The notes under the pieces are model-generated. The model worked only from the letters and a program-made list of their open reading frames with translations, was not told the origin of the DNA and searched no databases. From Labilithrix sp. (GTDB lineage Bacteria > Myxococcota_A > Polyangia > Polyangiales > Polyangiaceae): a stretch of DNA of 64,000 nucleotides. The stretch spans positions 1 to 64,000 of the forward strand of contig JAHBWC010000011.1 in assembly GCA_019637225.1 (NCBI GenBank), given 5' to 3'. This document shows, in pieces, positions 27,875 to 37,096 of this stretch. How positions within the stretch are numbered: the first letter of the stretch is position 1; every line of letters begins with the position of its first letter. A program made the translations under genes and the position numbers.

Positions 27875-29376
27875 GCGCGTCCGGCGAGCGCCACGACGAA
27901 GTTCCGCGCATGAACGGAGGCCGCCGCAGGCGCTCCGGCCCCGGGCTCCGCCTGCAGATCGTGCTCGCCCTCGCCGGCGTGATGCTGCTCGCCTACGTCC
28001 CGCTCTTCTTCGCGATCGCGCAGGTGACGCGCGGCACCTCGCTCGCCTACCGGGAGGACGCTGCGCGGAGCCTCGGGCGCGCCGTCGCCGCCCACGTCGC
28101 CGAGGTGCGCGCGAACGATCCCGCCTCGCTCGATCGGGCGATCGCGTCGCACGTCGGCGAAGGCGGCGCTCTCGCCGTCGGCGTCTACGGCCCAGCCGGC
28201 GAGGTCCTCGCGCGCGGAGGGGCGGACGCCTCTCTCCTGGGCTCACCGCCGCGCCCCTACGGCGAGTCCGCGCGACGGGTCACGTCGCCGTCCGGACGCG
28301 CGATGGACGTCATCCTCCCGAGCGGGAGCGACGGCGCGGTCCTCGTCCGCGTGCGCGCCGAGGACGATCCCGCGCGCACCTCGCAGCTCGTGCGCGGCAT
28401 CGCGCTCTACATGACGGTCTTCGCGATCGCCATCCTCGCGTTCGCGTACATCGCGCTGACGCGCACGATCGTTCGGCCGATCGAGGAGCTCGCGCGGGCG
28501 GCCGACCGCGTCGCCACGGGCGGCCGCGATCTCGACCTGCCCGCCTCGGGCGCGCGCGAGGTCGCCGATCTCGGCGCGAGCGTTCGCGCGATGACGGCGC
28601 GCTTGTTGAAGGAGGAGCAAGCGCTGCGGAACAAGGTCGACGAGCTCACCACCACGACGAAGCGGCTCGGCGAGACACGCGAGCAGCTCGCGGGGAGCGA
28701 GCACATGGCGAGCGTCGGAAAGCTCGCCGCCGGCGTCGCGCACGAGATCGGCAACCCCATCGCCGCGATCATGGGCATGCACGACCTCATCGAGGACGCC
28801 GAGACGACCGACGAGATCCGCGCCGACTTCCTCAGGCGCATGCGAAAAGAGACCGAGCGCATCCACGTCGTCGTGCGCGATCTCCTCGAGTACGCGCGCC
28901 CGGAGGACGGCCCCGCGTCGATCCGCCCGGCGCGGGCCCTGGTCTCCGAGGTGGTCGACGACGCGCTCGCCCTCGTGCGCCCGCAGCGGGACTTCAAGGC
29001 CATCGAGACGCGGCTCGAGGTCGAGCCGGAGCTCGCCGTCGCGCTCTCGCCTCAGCGCCTGACGCAGGTGCTCCTGAACCTCCTCCTCAACGCGGGCGCG
29101 GCCCTCGGAGGAAGCGCCGGAGGCGCGGTGACCGTGCGCGCGAAGAAGACCGGCGAGACCGTGCGCATCGAGGTCGAGGACGACGGACCGGGCGTCCCGA
29201 GAGACATCGCGCCGAGGATCTTCGATCCGTTCGTGACGACCAAGGACGTCGGCGCGGGCACCGGGCTCGGTCTCGCCGTCTGCCGTGGCATCGTCGAGGG
29301 CGCGGGCGGACGGATCTTCGTCGACCTCGCGTACGACGCCGGCGCCCGCTTCGTCGTCGAGCTGCCGAGCGCCTGA
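27871..29376 (+). CDS. Membrane sensor histidine kinase (HAMP, HisKA, HATPase)
   Basis: 501 residues. Two membrane helices (about 30-50 and 180-200) enclose a ~125-residue periplasmic sensor; HAMP follows (TIVRPIEELARAADRVA), then a coiled coil, the H-box VAHEIGNPIAAI with the phospho-His, and the ATP lid with DDGPGVP and GTGLGLAV. The ATG overlaps the feoB stop (ATGA), so it is translated with the iron transporter genes. No response regulator is adjacent; its partner must be elsewhere. The signal is unknown, though linkage suggests iron or redox. Confidence 0.92.
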   Translation: MSASGERHDEVPRMNGGRRRRSGPGLRLQIVLALAGVMLLAYVPLFFAIAQVTRGTSLAYREDAARSLGRAVAAHVAEVRANDPASLDRAIASHVGEGGALAVGVYGPAGEVLARGGADASLLGSPPRPYGESARRVTSPSGRAMDVILPSGSDGAVLVRVRAEDDPARTSQLVRGIALYMTVFAIAILAFAYIALTRTIVRPIEELARAADRVATGGRDLDLPASGAREVADLGASVRAMTARLLKEEQALRNKVDELTTTTKRLGETREQLAGSEHMASVGKLAAGVAHEIGNPIAAIMGMHDLIEDAETTDEIRADFLRRMRKETERIHVVVRDLLEYARPEDGPASIRPARALVSEVVDDALALVRPQRDFKAIETRLEVEPELAVALSPQRLTQVLLNLLLNAGAALGGSAGGAVTVRAKKTGETVRIEVEDDGPGVPRDIAPRIFDPFVTTKDVGAGTGLGLAVCRGIVEGAGGRIFVDLAYDAGARFVVELPSA

Positions 29377-29386
29377 AGAGGATCGC

Positions 29387-30181
29387 TCACGACTCGAGCG
29401 CGGTCACCCAGTCGCCGAGGCGCGCGACGCGGAGGTTCTTGTCCTTCGCCGCCGCGAGGATCTCGGGCAAGCTCTTCGCTGCGGTCGGCTCGTGATCGCC
29501 ACGCTCGGCGGCGTCGTGGAGCAGGACGATGTCGCCGTCGTCGAGACCGCGCGTGATGCGCGCCGCGACCTTCCTCGCGTCCGCTCCCCCGAGGCCGTCG
29601 TAGCCCGCCGCCGACCAGCCGACCACGGTGAGCTCGAGCTGCTCGGCGACGCGCGCGATCGTCGGATTCGTGTGACCGACCGGCGGGCGGAACAAGGTAG
29701 GGCGCCGCTTGGTCACCCGCTCGAGCGAACGGATCGCGCGCGCGAGGTCGCGCCGGACGCGCCTCGGACCGCGGAGCGCGAAGAGCCTGTCGTGCGCCCA
29801 TCCGTGAACGCCGACCTCGTGACCCCGCGCGACGATCTCCTTCACCACGTCCGGATGCTTGTCGACCTTCTTCCCGATGACGAAGAAGGTCGCCTTCGCG
29901 CCGTGCTCGTCGAGGATGTCGAGCACCCGCTGCGTGTGGACCGGATCGGGTCCGTCGTCGAACGTGAGGACCACGCCGCGCGCACCCGCCGGTCCGCGGA
30001 TGACCGCGTCGGCGAACATGCGCAGCCGCAGCACGAACACCCCGGCGAGCACGATCGCGACGTAGAGGCCTGCCGCAGCGAGCGCGCCCCAGAGCGGCGG
30101 CGGCGCCGTCATCACGGAGAAGACCGCGAAGCCGATCCCGCCGAGCGTCGCCGCCAGAAAGAGGACACGAGCGGGCGGCAT
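29387..30181 (-). CDS. Polysaccharide deacetylase (NodB homology, CE4)
   Basis: 264 residues. Two N-terminal hydrophobic helices (about 5-50) are followed by the NodB domain: LTFDDGPDP (catalytic base and metal Asp), HEVGVHGWAHD (metal His pair, HxxxH type), and RPPVGHTN (motif 3). All metal-binding motifs are intact. It probably removes acetyl groups from a cell-envelope glycan on the outer face of the inner membrane. GTG-ATG lie in tandem; ATG 30181 is used. It converges with the histidine kinase 10 bp away. Confidence 0.92.
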   Translation of the reverse strand: MPPARVLFLAATLGGIGFAVFSVMTAPPPLWGALAAAGLYVAIVLAGVFVLRLRMFADAVIRGPAGARGVVLTFDDGPDPVHTQRVLDILDEHGAKATFFVIGKKVDKHPDVVKEIVARGHEVGVHGWAHDRLFALRGPRRVRRDLARAIRSLERVTKRRPTLFRPPVGHTNPTIARVAEQLELTVVGWSAAGYDGLGGADARKVAARITRGLDDGDIVLLHDAAERGDHEPTAAKSLPEILAAAKDKNLRVARLGDWVTALES

Positions 30182-30274
30182 CACCTGCGCCTCGAGGCGA
30201 ACCGAACGCGAGCCGCGGGCGGGCGGGCTCGCGCGCCGCCGAGCGCCGCGCGGACGTCGACCGGCGCCGCCAGC

Positions 30275-30820
30275 TCAGCGGCGCTTCTTCGCGGGCGCGG
30301 CCTCTTCCTCTTCGGCGGCGTCATCGACCTCGTCCTCGCCGGCGACACGCACCTTCTTGTCCTGGCCGGAGCCGGAGGCGGACGAGGCGCCCTTGTCGTC
30401 CTTCTTCTCCTTGTCGCCGGTGTTGTCGAGCTCGAAGAAGCCGGCAAGGACCGCGGCGATGATCGGGAGCGAGACGGCCGGGAGCTGACCGATCTCGGCC
30501 GGCCCGTTGCTCGCCTTCAGCGCCGTGAGGTCCATCTCGAAGTGAACCCACTGACGGAGCGCGAACATTCCCCCGAGCGCGATGAGCGCGCCGAAGAACG
30601 CCTTCAGACCCGCCTCGATCTTCCCGTCGGCCGACCAGATGGGCTTGCCCGCGACGAGTCCCGTGAGCACGCCGGTGAGCGCGGCGGCGAGATACGCGCC
30701 GGCGGCGCCGAGCGCGGAGCCATCGAAGGTCATCACGCCGAGCCCCTGGACGAGCGCGGCGGCGAGGATGGCACCCACCACGGCTCCGACGAAGAGGCCG
30801 ACAAAGAGTCGCTTCAACAT
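30275..30820 (-). CDS. Integral membrane protein with charged C-terminal tail, unknown function
   Basis: 181 residues. Four or so hydrophobic stretches occupy residues 1-135 (KRLFVGLFVGAVVGAILAAA; ALGAAGAYLAAALTGVLTGL; FFGALIALGGMFAL; AVSLPIIAAVLAGFFEL). The last 45 residues are Lys/Asp/Glu/Ser-rich and end AAPAKKRR. I do not recognise the family. A GGAGGCCTT ribosome binding site precedes ATG 30820. It lies between recD2 and the deacetylase, all on the minus strand. Confidence 0.78.
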   Translation of the reverse strand: MLKRLFVGLFVGAVVGAILAAALVQGLGVMTFDGSALGAAGAYLAAALTGVLTGLVAGKPIWSADGKIEAGLKAFFGALIALGGMFALRQWVHFEMDLTALKASNGPAEIGQLPAVSLPIIAAVLAGFFELDNTGDKEKKDDKGASSASGSGQDKKVRVAGEDEVDDAAEEEEAAPAKKRR

Positions 30821-30907
30821 GAAGGCCTCCTGAGTCTACCCGGCCACCTGGTCGCCGCAAGCACCGCGGGGCCCGGCATGAGCGGCGTCGACGACGTCAT
30901 GTCGCCG

Positions 30908-33253
30908 TCACTCCGGCTCGACGTCCGCCACGGGACCCGCCGGACTCGCGCCGAGCGCGATCGCCGCGTCCGCCGCCTGGATCCTCGAAGCGAGCCGCGT
31001 CTGGCGATCCTCGCGCCGCTGCTCCGCGAGGGCGAGCCGGAGGGCACGGGGGTCCGCGACGAGCACGACGAGGCGCTTCCCGCGCGTCACGGCGGTGTAG
31101 ACGAGGTTCTTCGAGAGCATCACGAAATGGCTCGTGAGCAGCGGGAGGACGACCGCAGGGTACTCGCTGCCCTGCGACTTGTGGACCGTGCATGCGTACG
31201 CGAGCGCCAGCTCGTCGAGGGCGCGGCCGTCGTAGGCGACCTCACGCGCGTCGCCGTCGTCGTCGAAGCGCACGACGAGCGCGTCGGCTTCTTCGTCGAC
31301 CGATGCGACCACGCCGACGTCTCCGTTGTAGACGTTCTTGTCGTAATCGTTTCGCAGCTGCATGACCTTGTCGCCGACGCGAAAGGTCACTTTGCCGCGC
31401 GCGAGGCCGGGACCCGACGGGTTCAGCGCGGCCTGGAGCGCCTCGTTGAGCGCAGCCGTACCCACCGCGCCGCGGTTCATCGGCGTGAGCACCTGGATGT
31501 CGCGGACGGGGTCGAGCCCGAAGCGGCGCGGGATGTGGCGCGTCACGAGGTCGACGATGACCGCGCGGGTGTCGTCGGGATCTCTCCGGTCCATCATGAA
31601 GAAGTCGGCCGTCGGGTCGCCCTTCTCCGGCACGATCGGCGCCTCGCCCGCGTTGATGCGGTGGGCGTTCTGGACGATCAGGCTCTTCTCCGCCTGACGG
31701 AAGATCTTCACGAGCCGAACGCACGGGACGACGCCCGAGGCGATCGCGTCGCGGAGCACCGAGCCGGGACCGACGCTCGGGAGCTGATCGACGTCACCGA
31801 CGAGGACGAGGCGCGCGCCTTCGGCGACGGCTTGCGTGAGCGCGTCGGCCATCCAGACGTCGACCATCGAGCTCTCGTCGACGACGATCGCGCCGGCGTC
31901 GAGGGGGCGCTTCGCGTCGCGCTTGAAGGCGCCGGTCTTCGGATCGAACTCGAGCAAGCGATGGAGCGTCGCCGCGACACGGCCGGTCGCCTCGCTCATG
32001 CGCTTGGCGGCTCGTCCGGTCGGAGCGGCGAGCCGAGCGGAGACGCCGGCCCGCTCGAACACGCTGAGGATGGCCTTCACGATCGTCGTCTTGCCGACGC
32101 CCGGGCCGCCGGTGACGACGAGCAGCGGACAGCGCGCCGCCCGCTCGACCGCGAGGCGCTGCTCGTCCGCGAGCACGGTCCCGGTCTCCCGCTCGAACCG
32201 CTCGACGGCGCCCGCGAAGCCCGCGAGCGCGGCGCTCTCCGAGCGCGCGAGGGTCGCGAGCCGCGCCGCGAGGCGGGTCTCGGTGTCGTGCATCCGCGCG
32301 TCGTAGATCGCCGCCGTACGGAGCGCGATCTCCGCGCGCGGCCGAGCGAGCGACTCGGCCTCCTCCGCGACGACGTGCCCGCTCGCGACGGTCGCGGCGA
32401 GGGCCTGCGCGAGCCCGTCGAGGACGGTCGTGCTGGGAGGCTCGTGCGAGCTCGCGTCGAGCTCGAGGAGGCGCGCGGCCCGAGCGGTGAGGTCCTCGGA
32501 GAGCAGGTAGCAGTGCCCCGCCTCGGTCGCGTCGCGGAGCGCCTGCAGCAGCGCCGCCTGCATCCGCCGGGGCGAGTCCTTCGTGATGCCGAGCTCGGAC
32601 GCGATGCGGTCGGCGGTCCGGAAGCCGACGCCCCAGACGTCGATCGCGAGGCGGTACGGATCGCCCGAGACGACGCTGACCGCCTTCGGGCCGTAGCGCT
32701 TGAAGATGCGCGCCGCGAGGTGGACGCTCGCGCCGTGCGCCTGGAGGAAGACCATGACGTCGCGGAGGGCGCGCTGTTCGTTCCACGAGGCGATGAGCTG
32801 ATCCGCGCGTGTGCGTCCGAGCCCGGGCACCTCGCGGAGGCGGTGCGGCTGCTCTTCGAGCACCTTCAACGTGGCGAGCCCGAACTGCTTGACGATGCGC
32901 TGCGCGGTGACGCCGCCGATCCCCTTGATGAGGCCGGAGCCGAGGTACTTCTCGATCCCGCCGAGCGTCGTCGGCGCGAGCTCGATCACGCTGACCGCGC
33001 GGAGCTGCTCGCCGTGATCCCGGTTGACCTCGGGGACGCCACGGACGCGGACCGTCGAGCCGACGACCACGCGCGGGAAGAGGCCGACGACGGTGAGGCG
33101 ATCGCCGCGCCCGGGCACGTCGATCTTCACCACGCGAAATCCGGACTCGGCGTTCTCGTACGTGACGACCGCGACTTCGCCCTCGACGGCGACCTCCTCG
33201 GCCGCCGCGCGGCCGCCGGAGCCGCCGGTACTGCCTCGAGGCGGAGACGACAC
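30908..33253 (-). CDS. recD2: RecD-like ATP-dependent DNA helicase (RecD2)
   Basis: 781 residues. The N-terminal OB-like domain and tandem helix-hairpin-helix region (GIGGVTAQRIVKQFGL, VPGLGRTRADQLI) precede the SF1B helicase core: Walker A GGPGVGKTTI, DESSM box, GDVDQLPSVG (motif III) and the C-terminal ACTVHKSQGSEYPAVV with the SH3 insert. This architecture is RecD2, a 5'-3' DNA helicase working outside RecBCD. The start is GTG 33253, since no in-frame ATG precedes the domain. It is separated from the lipoprotein gene upstream by a strong terminator. Confidence 0.95.
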   Translation of the reverse strand: MSSPPRGSTGGSGGRAAAEEVAVEGEVAVVTYENAESGFRVVKIDVPGRGDRLTVVGLFPRVVVGSTVRVRGVPEVNRDHGEQLRAVSVIELAPTTLGGIEKYLGSGLIKGIGGVTAQRIVKQFGLATLKVLEEQPHRLREVPGLGRTRADQLIASWNEQRALRDVMVFLQAHGASVHLAARIFKRYGPKAVSVVSGDPYRLAIDVWGVGFRTADRIASELGITKDSPRRMQAALLQALRDATEAGHCYLLSEDLTARAARLLELDASSHEPPSTTVLDGLAQALAATVASGHVVAEEAESLARPRAEIALRTAAIYDARMHDTETRLAARLATLARSESAALAGFAGAVERFERETGTVLADEQRLAVERAARCPLLVVTGGPGVGKTTIVKAILSVFERAGVSARLAAPTGRAAKRMSEATGRVAATLHRLLEFDPKTGAFKRDAKRPLDAGAIVVDESSMVDVWMADALTQAVAEGARLVLVGDVDQLPSVGPGSVLRDAIASGVVPCVRLVKIFRQAEKSLIVQNAHRINAGEAPIVPEKGDPTADFFMMDRRDPDDTRAVIVDLVTRHIPRRFGLDPVRDIQVLTPMNRGAVGTAALNEALQAALNPSGPGLARGKVTFRVGDKVMQLRNDYDKNVYNGDVGVVASVDEEADALVVRFDDDGDAREVAYDGRALDELALAYACTVHKSQGSEYPAVVLPLLTSHFVMLSKNLVYTAVTRGKRLVVLVADPRALRLALAEQRREDRQTRLASRIQAADAAIALGASPAGPVADVEPE

Positions 33254-33302
33254 GCGCGGACCCTACTTCCTCCGGGCGCGCGACGCGACGGCCAGCGGGG
33301 AC

Positions 33303-33347
33303 AAAAAAACGGCAGCGACATGGCGGAAGACCGCCACGTCGCTGCCG
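33303..33347 (-). terminator. Rho-independent terminator for the Cys-rich lipoprotein gene
   Basis: Read on the minus strand, a near-perfect stem of CGGCAGCGAC and TGGCGG with its complement, loop TCTT, is followed by seven T (33309-33303). Stem 33310-33347. It ends the transcript coming from 34536 and isolates recD2. Confidence 0.92.
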
Positions 33348-33381
33348 ACCCCTCCGCCGAGTCTGGAGTCCGTCCGCTCCG

Positions 33382-34536
33382 TCAGGGAGCGACGGAGTCG
33401 GTCCGCACGTTGAGCTTGACCATGCCCGTCGCCGGGCTCGACCCGCCCGCGGCGTAGTACGACGCGAAGTAGACCTGCACCGACGAGTTCGCCGGGATGG
33501 TGACCGCCCTCGTGCCGTCGAGCGACGCGAACGCGCCGTCTCCGGTGAGCGACGAGTTTCCGAAGTCGTTGACGGTCCCGGTGCACGCCCTGCGCGCAGC
33601 CTCGGTCCCCGGGATCTGCGTTCCGGTGTACGCGACCATGACGGTGTCGATGATCGGACCGCCGGTCGCCTGCGAGTTGTAGATCGAGACCGTGGCGGCC
33701 CTCGGGTTCGTGTTGCGAACCTCGATGTACGCGTAGGGCGTGACCGTGCTGAACGAGCCGGTGACCGGGCAGGTCCCGGACGGAACGCGCGCGATCGTCT
33801 TCGAGTCGGTCAGGATCGCGATCGTGCTGGTCACTCCGCCCGCCGTCGGCGCGACGAGGACGTGGGTCGGCGGAGGCGTGCACGTCTGGGGGAAGTTCTC
33901 CCAAACGCAGGTCGCCTGGCACGAGCGCTGGCGGTAGAGGTCCTGCCCGCAACCCGCGCTCTGGAACTCGACGGCGCCCGGCGTGCACGAGTTCGTCGGC
34001 TGGCCGGTGCACTGGCCCGCCGACCACCCGCAGAAGGCGTTGCAGGTGCGCTTCTGCGTGCCGCAGTTGCCGCACGCGATGTCTTCCGTGCTGCCGGGGA
34101 GACAGCCGTTCGCGACCTGGTTCGAGCACACGCCGTAGGGGCTGACCTTGCCGCCCGCGCTGCCGTCCTCGTTCGCGAGGCACACGGCCTCCTGCGTCCC
34201 GCACATCCCGCAGGAGCGCTTGAAGATCTGGTTCGCCGTCGCGCAGTTCGTGCCCTCATCGGGCGGCGGCGGCCCCGCGTCCTTACCGGCGTCCTTCTTG
34301 CCCGCGTCCTTGCCGGCGTCCTTCTTGTCGACGCCGCCCGTCGAGTCGTCGTCGTCGTCGTCGCCGGGGTTGCTCGGCGGAAGCACCGTGCCGCCCGTCC
34401 CCTCCGTCGGGTCGGTGTCCGTCGTGGGATCGCCGATGTCGCCGGTGTCGCCACTGGCGCTGCACCCCACGACCGCGAAGGTGCCAAGAAGACCTGCGAC
34501 GATGCAGCCGAGGAGACCGGACTTGAGTGAACGCAT
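33382..34536 (-). CDS. Cys-rich lipoprotein, paralogue A
   Basis: 384 residues from ATG 34536. Signal peptide with GTFAVVGC lipobox, then an Asp/Thr/Lys linker (about 30-90). Residues 95-215 hold about 22 Cys in motifs such as CGMCGTQEAVC, CGNCGTQKRTC and CNAFCGWSAGQC; the rest is a beta-rich C-terminal domain ending with a possible substrate module (VKLNVRTD). The same motifs and layout are in the next gene upstream. Extracytoplasmic, with disulfides likely. Function unknown; such proteins are abundant in Polyangia. Confidence 0.8.
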   Translation of the reverse strand: MRSLKSGLLGCIVAGLLGTFAVVGCSASGDTGDIGDPTTDTDPTEGTGGTVLPPSNPGDDDDDDSTGGVDKKDAGKDAGKKDAGKDAGPPPPDEGTNCATANQIFKRSCGMCGTQEAVCLANEDGSAGGKVSPYGVCSNQVANGCLPGSTEDIACGNCGTQKRTCNAFCGWSAGQCTGQPTNSCTPGAVEFQSAGCGQDLYRQRSCQATCVWENFPQTCTPPPTHVLVAPTAGGVTSTIAILTDSKTIARVPSGTCPVTGSFSTVTPYAYIEVRNTNPRAATVSIYNSQATGGPIIDTVMVAYTGTQIPGTEAARRACTGTVNDFGNSSLTGDGAFASLDGTRAVTIPANSSVQVYFASYYAAGGSSPATGMVKLNVRTDSVAP

Positions 34537-34961
34537 TGGGCGGAGACGCTCCTTCCCTCGCCAGTTCCCATGGCGAGTGGACGGCCGCTCTAGCGCTCCA
34601 TACTGGGGTGTGCAAGTCCCACCCCTCGTCATACCGACCCCTGCGCTGCGCGTACGCAGCGGCGTCGCGAGGTCAACATTTTGGAAACACAACCGAATCG
34701 GTCCGACGGCGTTCGCGACGCTCGCAGTGAGGATTCCTGGTCTCGGGAGCGTCTCACGCCTCGGGCCTCGACCGCTGCTCACAAACCGCAATGATTTCCG
34801 GGAGCGCGGTTGAACCCACCTACAAAAGACGTCCAGGTAGGGAATTTTACGCTTCGGCTAGCGGGTCTCCGGCCGCTTCGAACGGCGCGCGGCCGCGCCG
34901 AGAGGGCCGCAGGCCTCCGTCACGCGCAGCGCGCTGACGTACGCGGCGACGCCGGCCCCGA
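34537..34961 (-). other. Gap between the two Cys-rich lipoprotein genes
   Basis: 425 bp with no ORF that I can support. Noticeably lower G+C around 34670-34860 than the flanks, as expected for a promoter region. No convincing -35/-10 pair with standard spacing was found; the nearest, TTGACC at 34678-34673 on the minus strand, lacks a matching -10. Confidence 0.4.
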
Positions 34962-36131
34962 TCACTCGACCCTGTCCGTCCGCGCCACGAGCTTCACGTC
35001 ACCCTCGACCGTGCTCCCGCCGCCCACGCCGTAGTAGGCGCCGAACCAGATGACCGCGGACCCGAACGCAGGGATCGCGACGGCGTTCGCGCCGGTGAGC
35101 CCCGCCCAGTCCGAGCTCCCGCAGGGGGCCCCGGACGGGCAGTAGTCGTTGATGCCCTTCGAGCACGCCCTGCGCTCATCGTCGGAGCTCGGCCGCGCGC
35201 TCCCCGGATACGCGGCCATCAGCGTGTCGATGATCGGCCCCGTGCTCGTCGCTTGCGTGTTCCACACGCTCACGGTGACCACCTTGTCGCTCGCGTTGAC
35301 GAGCTCGACGTAGAGGTACGGGTGGTTCGTCGTCGACGAAAGCGTGCCGCCCGGACACGAGCCCGTGAGGCGCTTGTCGACGAGCGACGCGCGGAGAGGA
35401 AAGATGCCGCTCACCTCGGTGCCGACCGAGCTCGACACCGCGAGCTCGAAGTCGAGCGGCCTGCAGGTCGCCGAGTAGCCGATCCACGAGCACGCGTTCG
35501 AGCACTTTCGCTCGCGGAACGTGCCGGCGTCGACGCACCCTGCCGACGTGTAGTCGTGGAGCGTCGGAGTGCACGCGTCGACGGGTTGGTTCTGACACGA
35601 ACCGGCCTGCCATCCGCAGAACTTGTTGCACGTCCGCGTGAGCGTCCCGCAGTTGCCGCAAGGCTCGGTGGTCGTGCTCCCCGGCAGGCACCCGCCGACG
35701 ACCTCGCCCGCGCAGGCGTTGTAGTCGCTCACGACGCCGCCAGCTCCGCCGTCCAGGTTCAGCAGGCAGACGGCCTCTTGAGATCCGCACAGCCCGCACG
35801 TGCGCTTGATGATCTGATCGACCGTCGGGCACCACTCGCCGGGCGCGGGAGCCCACACGGGCGCGCCGGCGTCCTTGGACGCGTCGGCGCTCGCGTCCTT
35901 CTTCTTCGGTGCGACAGCGTCGCTCCCGCCGTCGACGACGACGTCGTCGTCGTCGCCCCCGCTCGGCGGCGGCAGCGACACGCCCGGCTCGGGCTCCGTG
36001 GCCGAGGCGTCGCCTTCGAGCTCGGTGAAGAGATCGACGCCTCCGTCGGCGGCGCACGCAGCGATCGCCGCGGTGCACGAGGAGACGACGAGAGCGAGCG
36101 TGACGTGCCGGATCGGTGTGCGTGCGAGCAT
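34962..36131 (-). CDS. Cys-rich lipoprotein, paralogue B
   Basis: 389 residues. Signal TAAIAAC lipobox at about residue 25, a Glu/Pro/Asp/Lys linker, then the same Cys framework as paralogue A: CGLCGSQEAVCLLNLDGG, GGCLPGSTTTEPCGNCGT, CNKFCGWQAGSCQNQP. The C-terminal domain (VVTVSVWNTQATSTGPIIDT; CSKGINDYCPSG) is also shared with A (ATVSIYNSQATGGPIIDTV). The two genes arose by duplication. The role is unknown; adhesion or surface display is conceivable but not shown. Confidence 0.8.
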   Translation of the reverse strand: MLARTPIRHVTLALVVSSCTAAIAACAADGGVDLFTELEGDASATEPEPGVSLPPPSGGDDDDVVVDGGSDAVAPKKKDASADASKDAGAPVWAPAPGEWCPTVDQIIKRTCGLCGSQEAVCLLNLDGGAGGVVSDYNACAGEVVGGCLPGSTTTEPCGNCGTLTRTCNKFCGWQAGSCQNQPVDACTPTLHDYTSAGCVDAGTFRERKCSNACSWIGYSATCRPLDFELAVSSSVGTEVSGIFPLRASLVDKRLTGSCPGGTLSSTTNHPYLYVELVNASDKVVTVSVWNTQATSTGPIIDTLMAAYPGSARPSSDDERRACSKGINDYCPSGAPCGSSDWAGLTGANAVAIPAFGSAVIWFGAYYGVGGGSTVEGDVKLVARTDRVE

Positions 36132-36417
36132 GATCGATGGCGCGCACTATGGCCGTCCGCGATCGGGCTCGATAGGTTCTCGCCGCTCTCTTTGCCGTCT
36201 CGACGATCGGCGAAGACGCCTGAATTTGCGGGTCCGGAGGCTCAATCGCGCACGTCGTCGAGAGACCGTGCGGCCGCGCCCCCTCACATCGCGCGCGCGC
36301 GCGATCTCGGCGCGGCGCTCACCCATCAAGAGCTCGCGCCGCAGGGCTCCACCGTGAGCACACGCCGCGCGGCGAGGAACCTCGGCGCGAGCGGGCGAGA
36401 TCGACGATGATTCCGAC

Positions 36418-37011
36418 ATGCGTCGTGTGCTCGTCGTGATCGTCGCTCTCGGGATCGGTGGAGGAGCGCAGGCATGCGAGGCGCGCGCGCGGACCGCTCC
36501 CGCGCAGCCTGCCCCTCCCCCGCCGTACGCCGGACCTCCGCCCGGTGCGCAGTGCGCCGACGGCCCCGCGACGTGCGGCGCCGATCGCGCGTCGGTCGTG
36601 CAGTGCCAGCGCGGCGCGTGGGTCCTGCTCCAGGCGTGTCCCGGCTCGCTCGGGTGCTCGCTCGCCGGCGGGGCCATCCGGTGCGACTCGAGCCCGTCGC
36701 AGGCGGGCGCTCCGTGCGAGCCCGAGGGCGGCTACGGCTGCACGCCCGACCGCCGGAACCTCACGGTGTGCCGCGCCGGTCGTACCGCGATCGCGTCGAC
36801 GTGCCGTGGCGTGCGCGGCTGCTCGATCGGCAACGCGATCGACTGCGACCACTCGGTCGCCCTCGTGGGCGATCCGTGCGACGGGCCGAAGGAGATCGCG
36901 TGCTCGCAAGACAGCAAGGCGCTGCTCCGCTGCTCGAACGGCGTCTACCAGATCGGCGAGGCATGCCGGAACGCGTGCCTCGCCTCGAGCGGGCGCGTGC
37001 TCTGTCAGTGA
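36418..37011 (+). CDS. Small secreted Cys-rich protein with three ~50-residue repeats
   Basis: 197 residues with an N-terminal signal ending near GGAQACEA. After an Ala/Pro linker three repeats follow, each opening G-x-x-C and ending with a basic-Cys strand: GAQCADGPATCGADRASVVQ, GAPCEPEGGYGCTPDRRNLT, GDPCDGPKEIACSQDSKALL. Each has six Cys at similar spacing, so three disulfide-bonded modules are likely. No enzyme motif. It diverges from paralogue B across 286 bp that contain nothing else I can name. Confidence 0.75.
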   Translation: MRRVLVVIVALGIGGGAQACEARARTAPAQPAPPPPYAGPPPGAQCADGPATCGADRASVVQCQRGAWVLLQACPGSLGCSLAGGAIRCDSSPSQAGAPCEPEGGYGCTPDRRNLTVCRAGRTAIASTCRGVRGCSIGNAIDCDHSVALVGDPCDGPKEIACSQDSKALLRCSNGVYQIGEACRNACLASSGRVLCQ

Positions 37012-37096
37012 AGAGCCGTCGAAGAACTGGACGATTCGGGGAGCTCGAGGGGTTCCCCCCCCCTCGAAAAAGGATGATGGCTTCGCGCGGCGCGCC

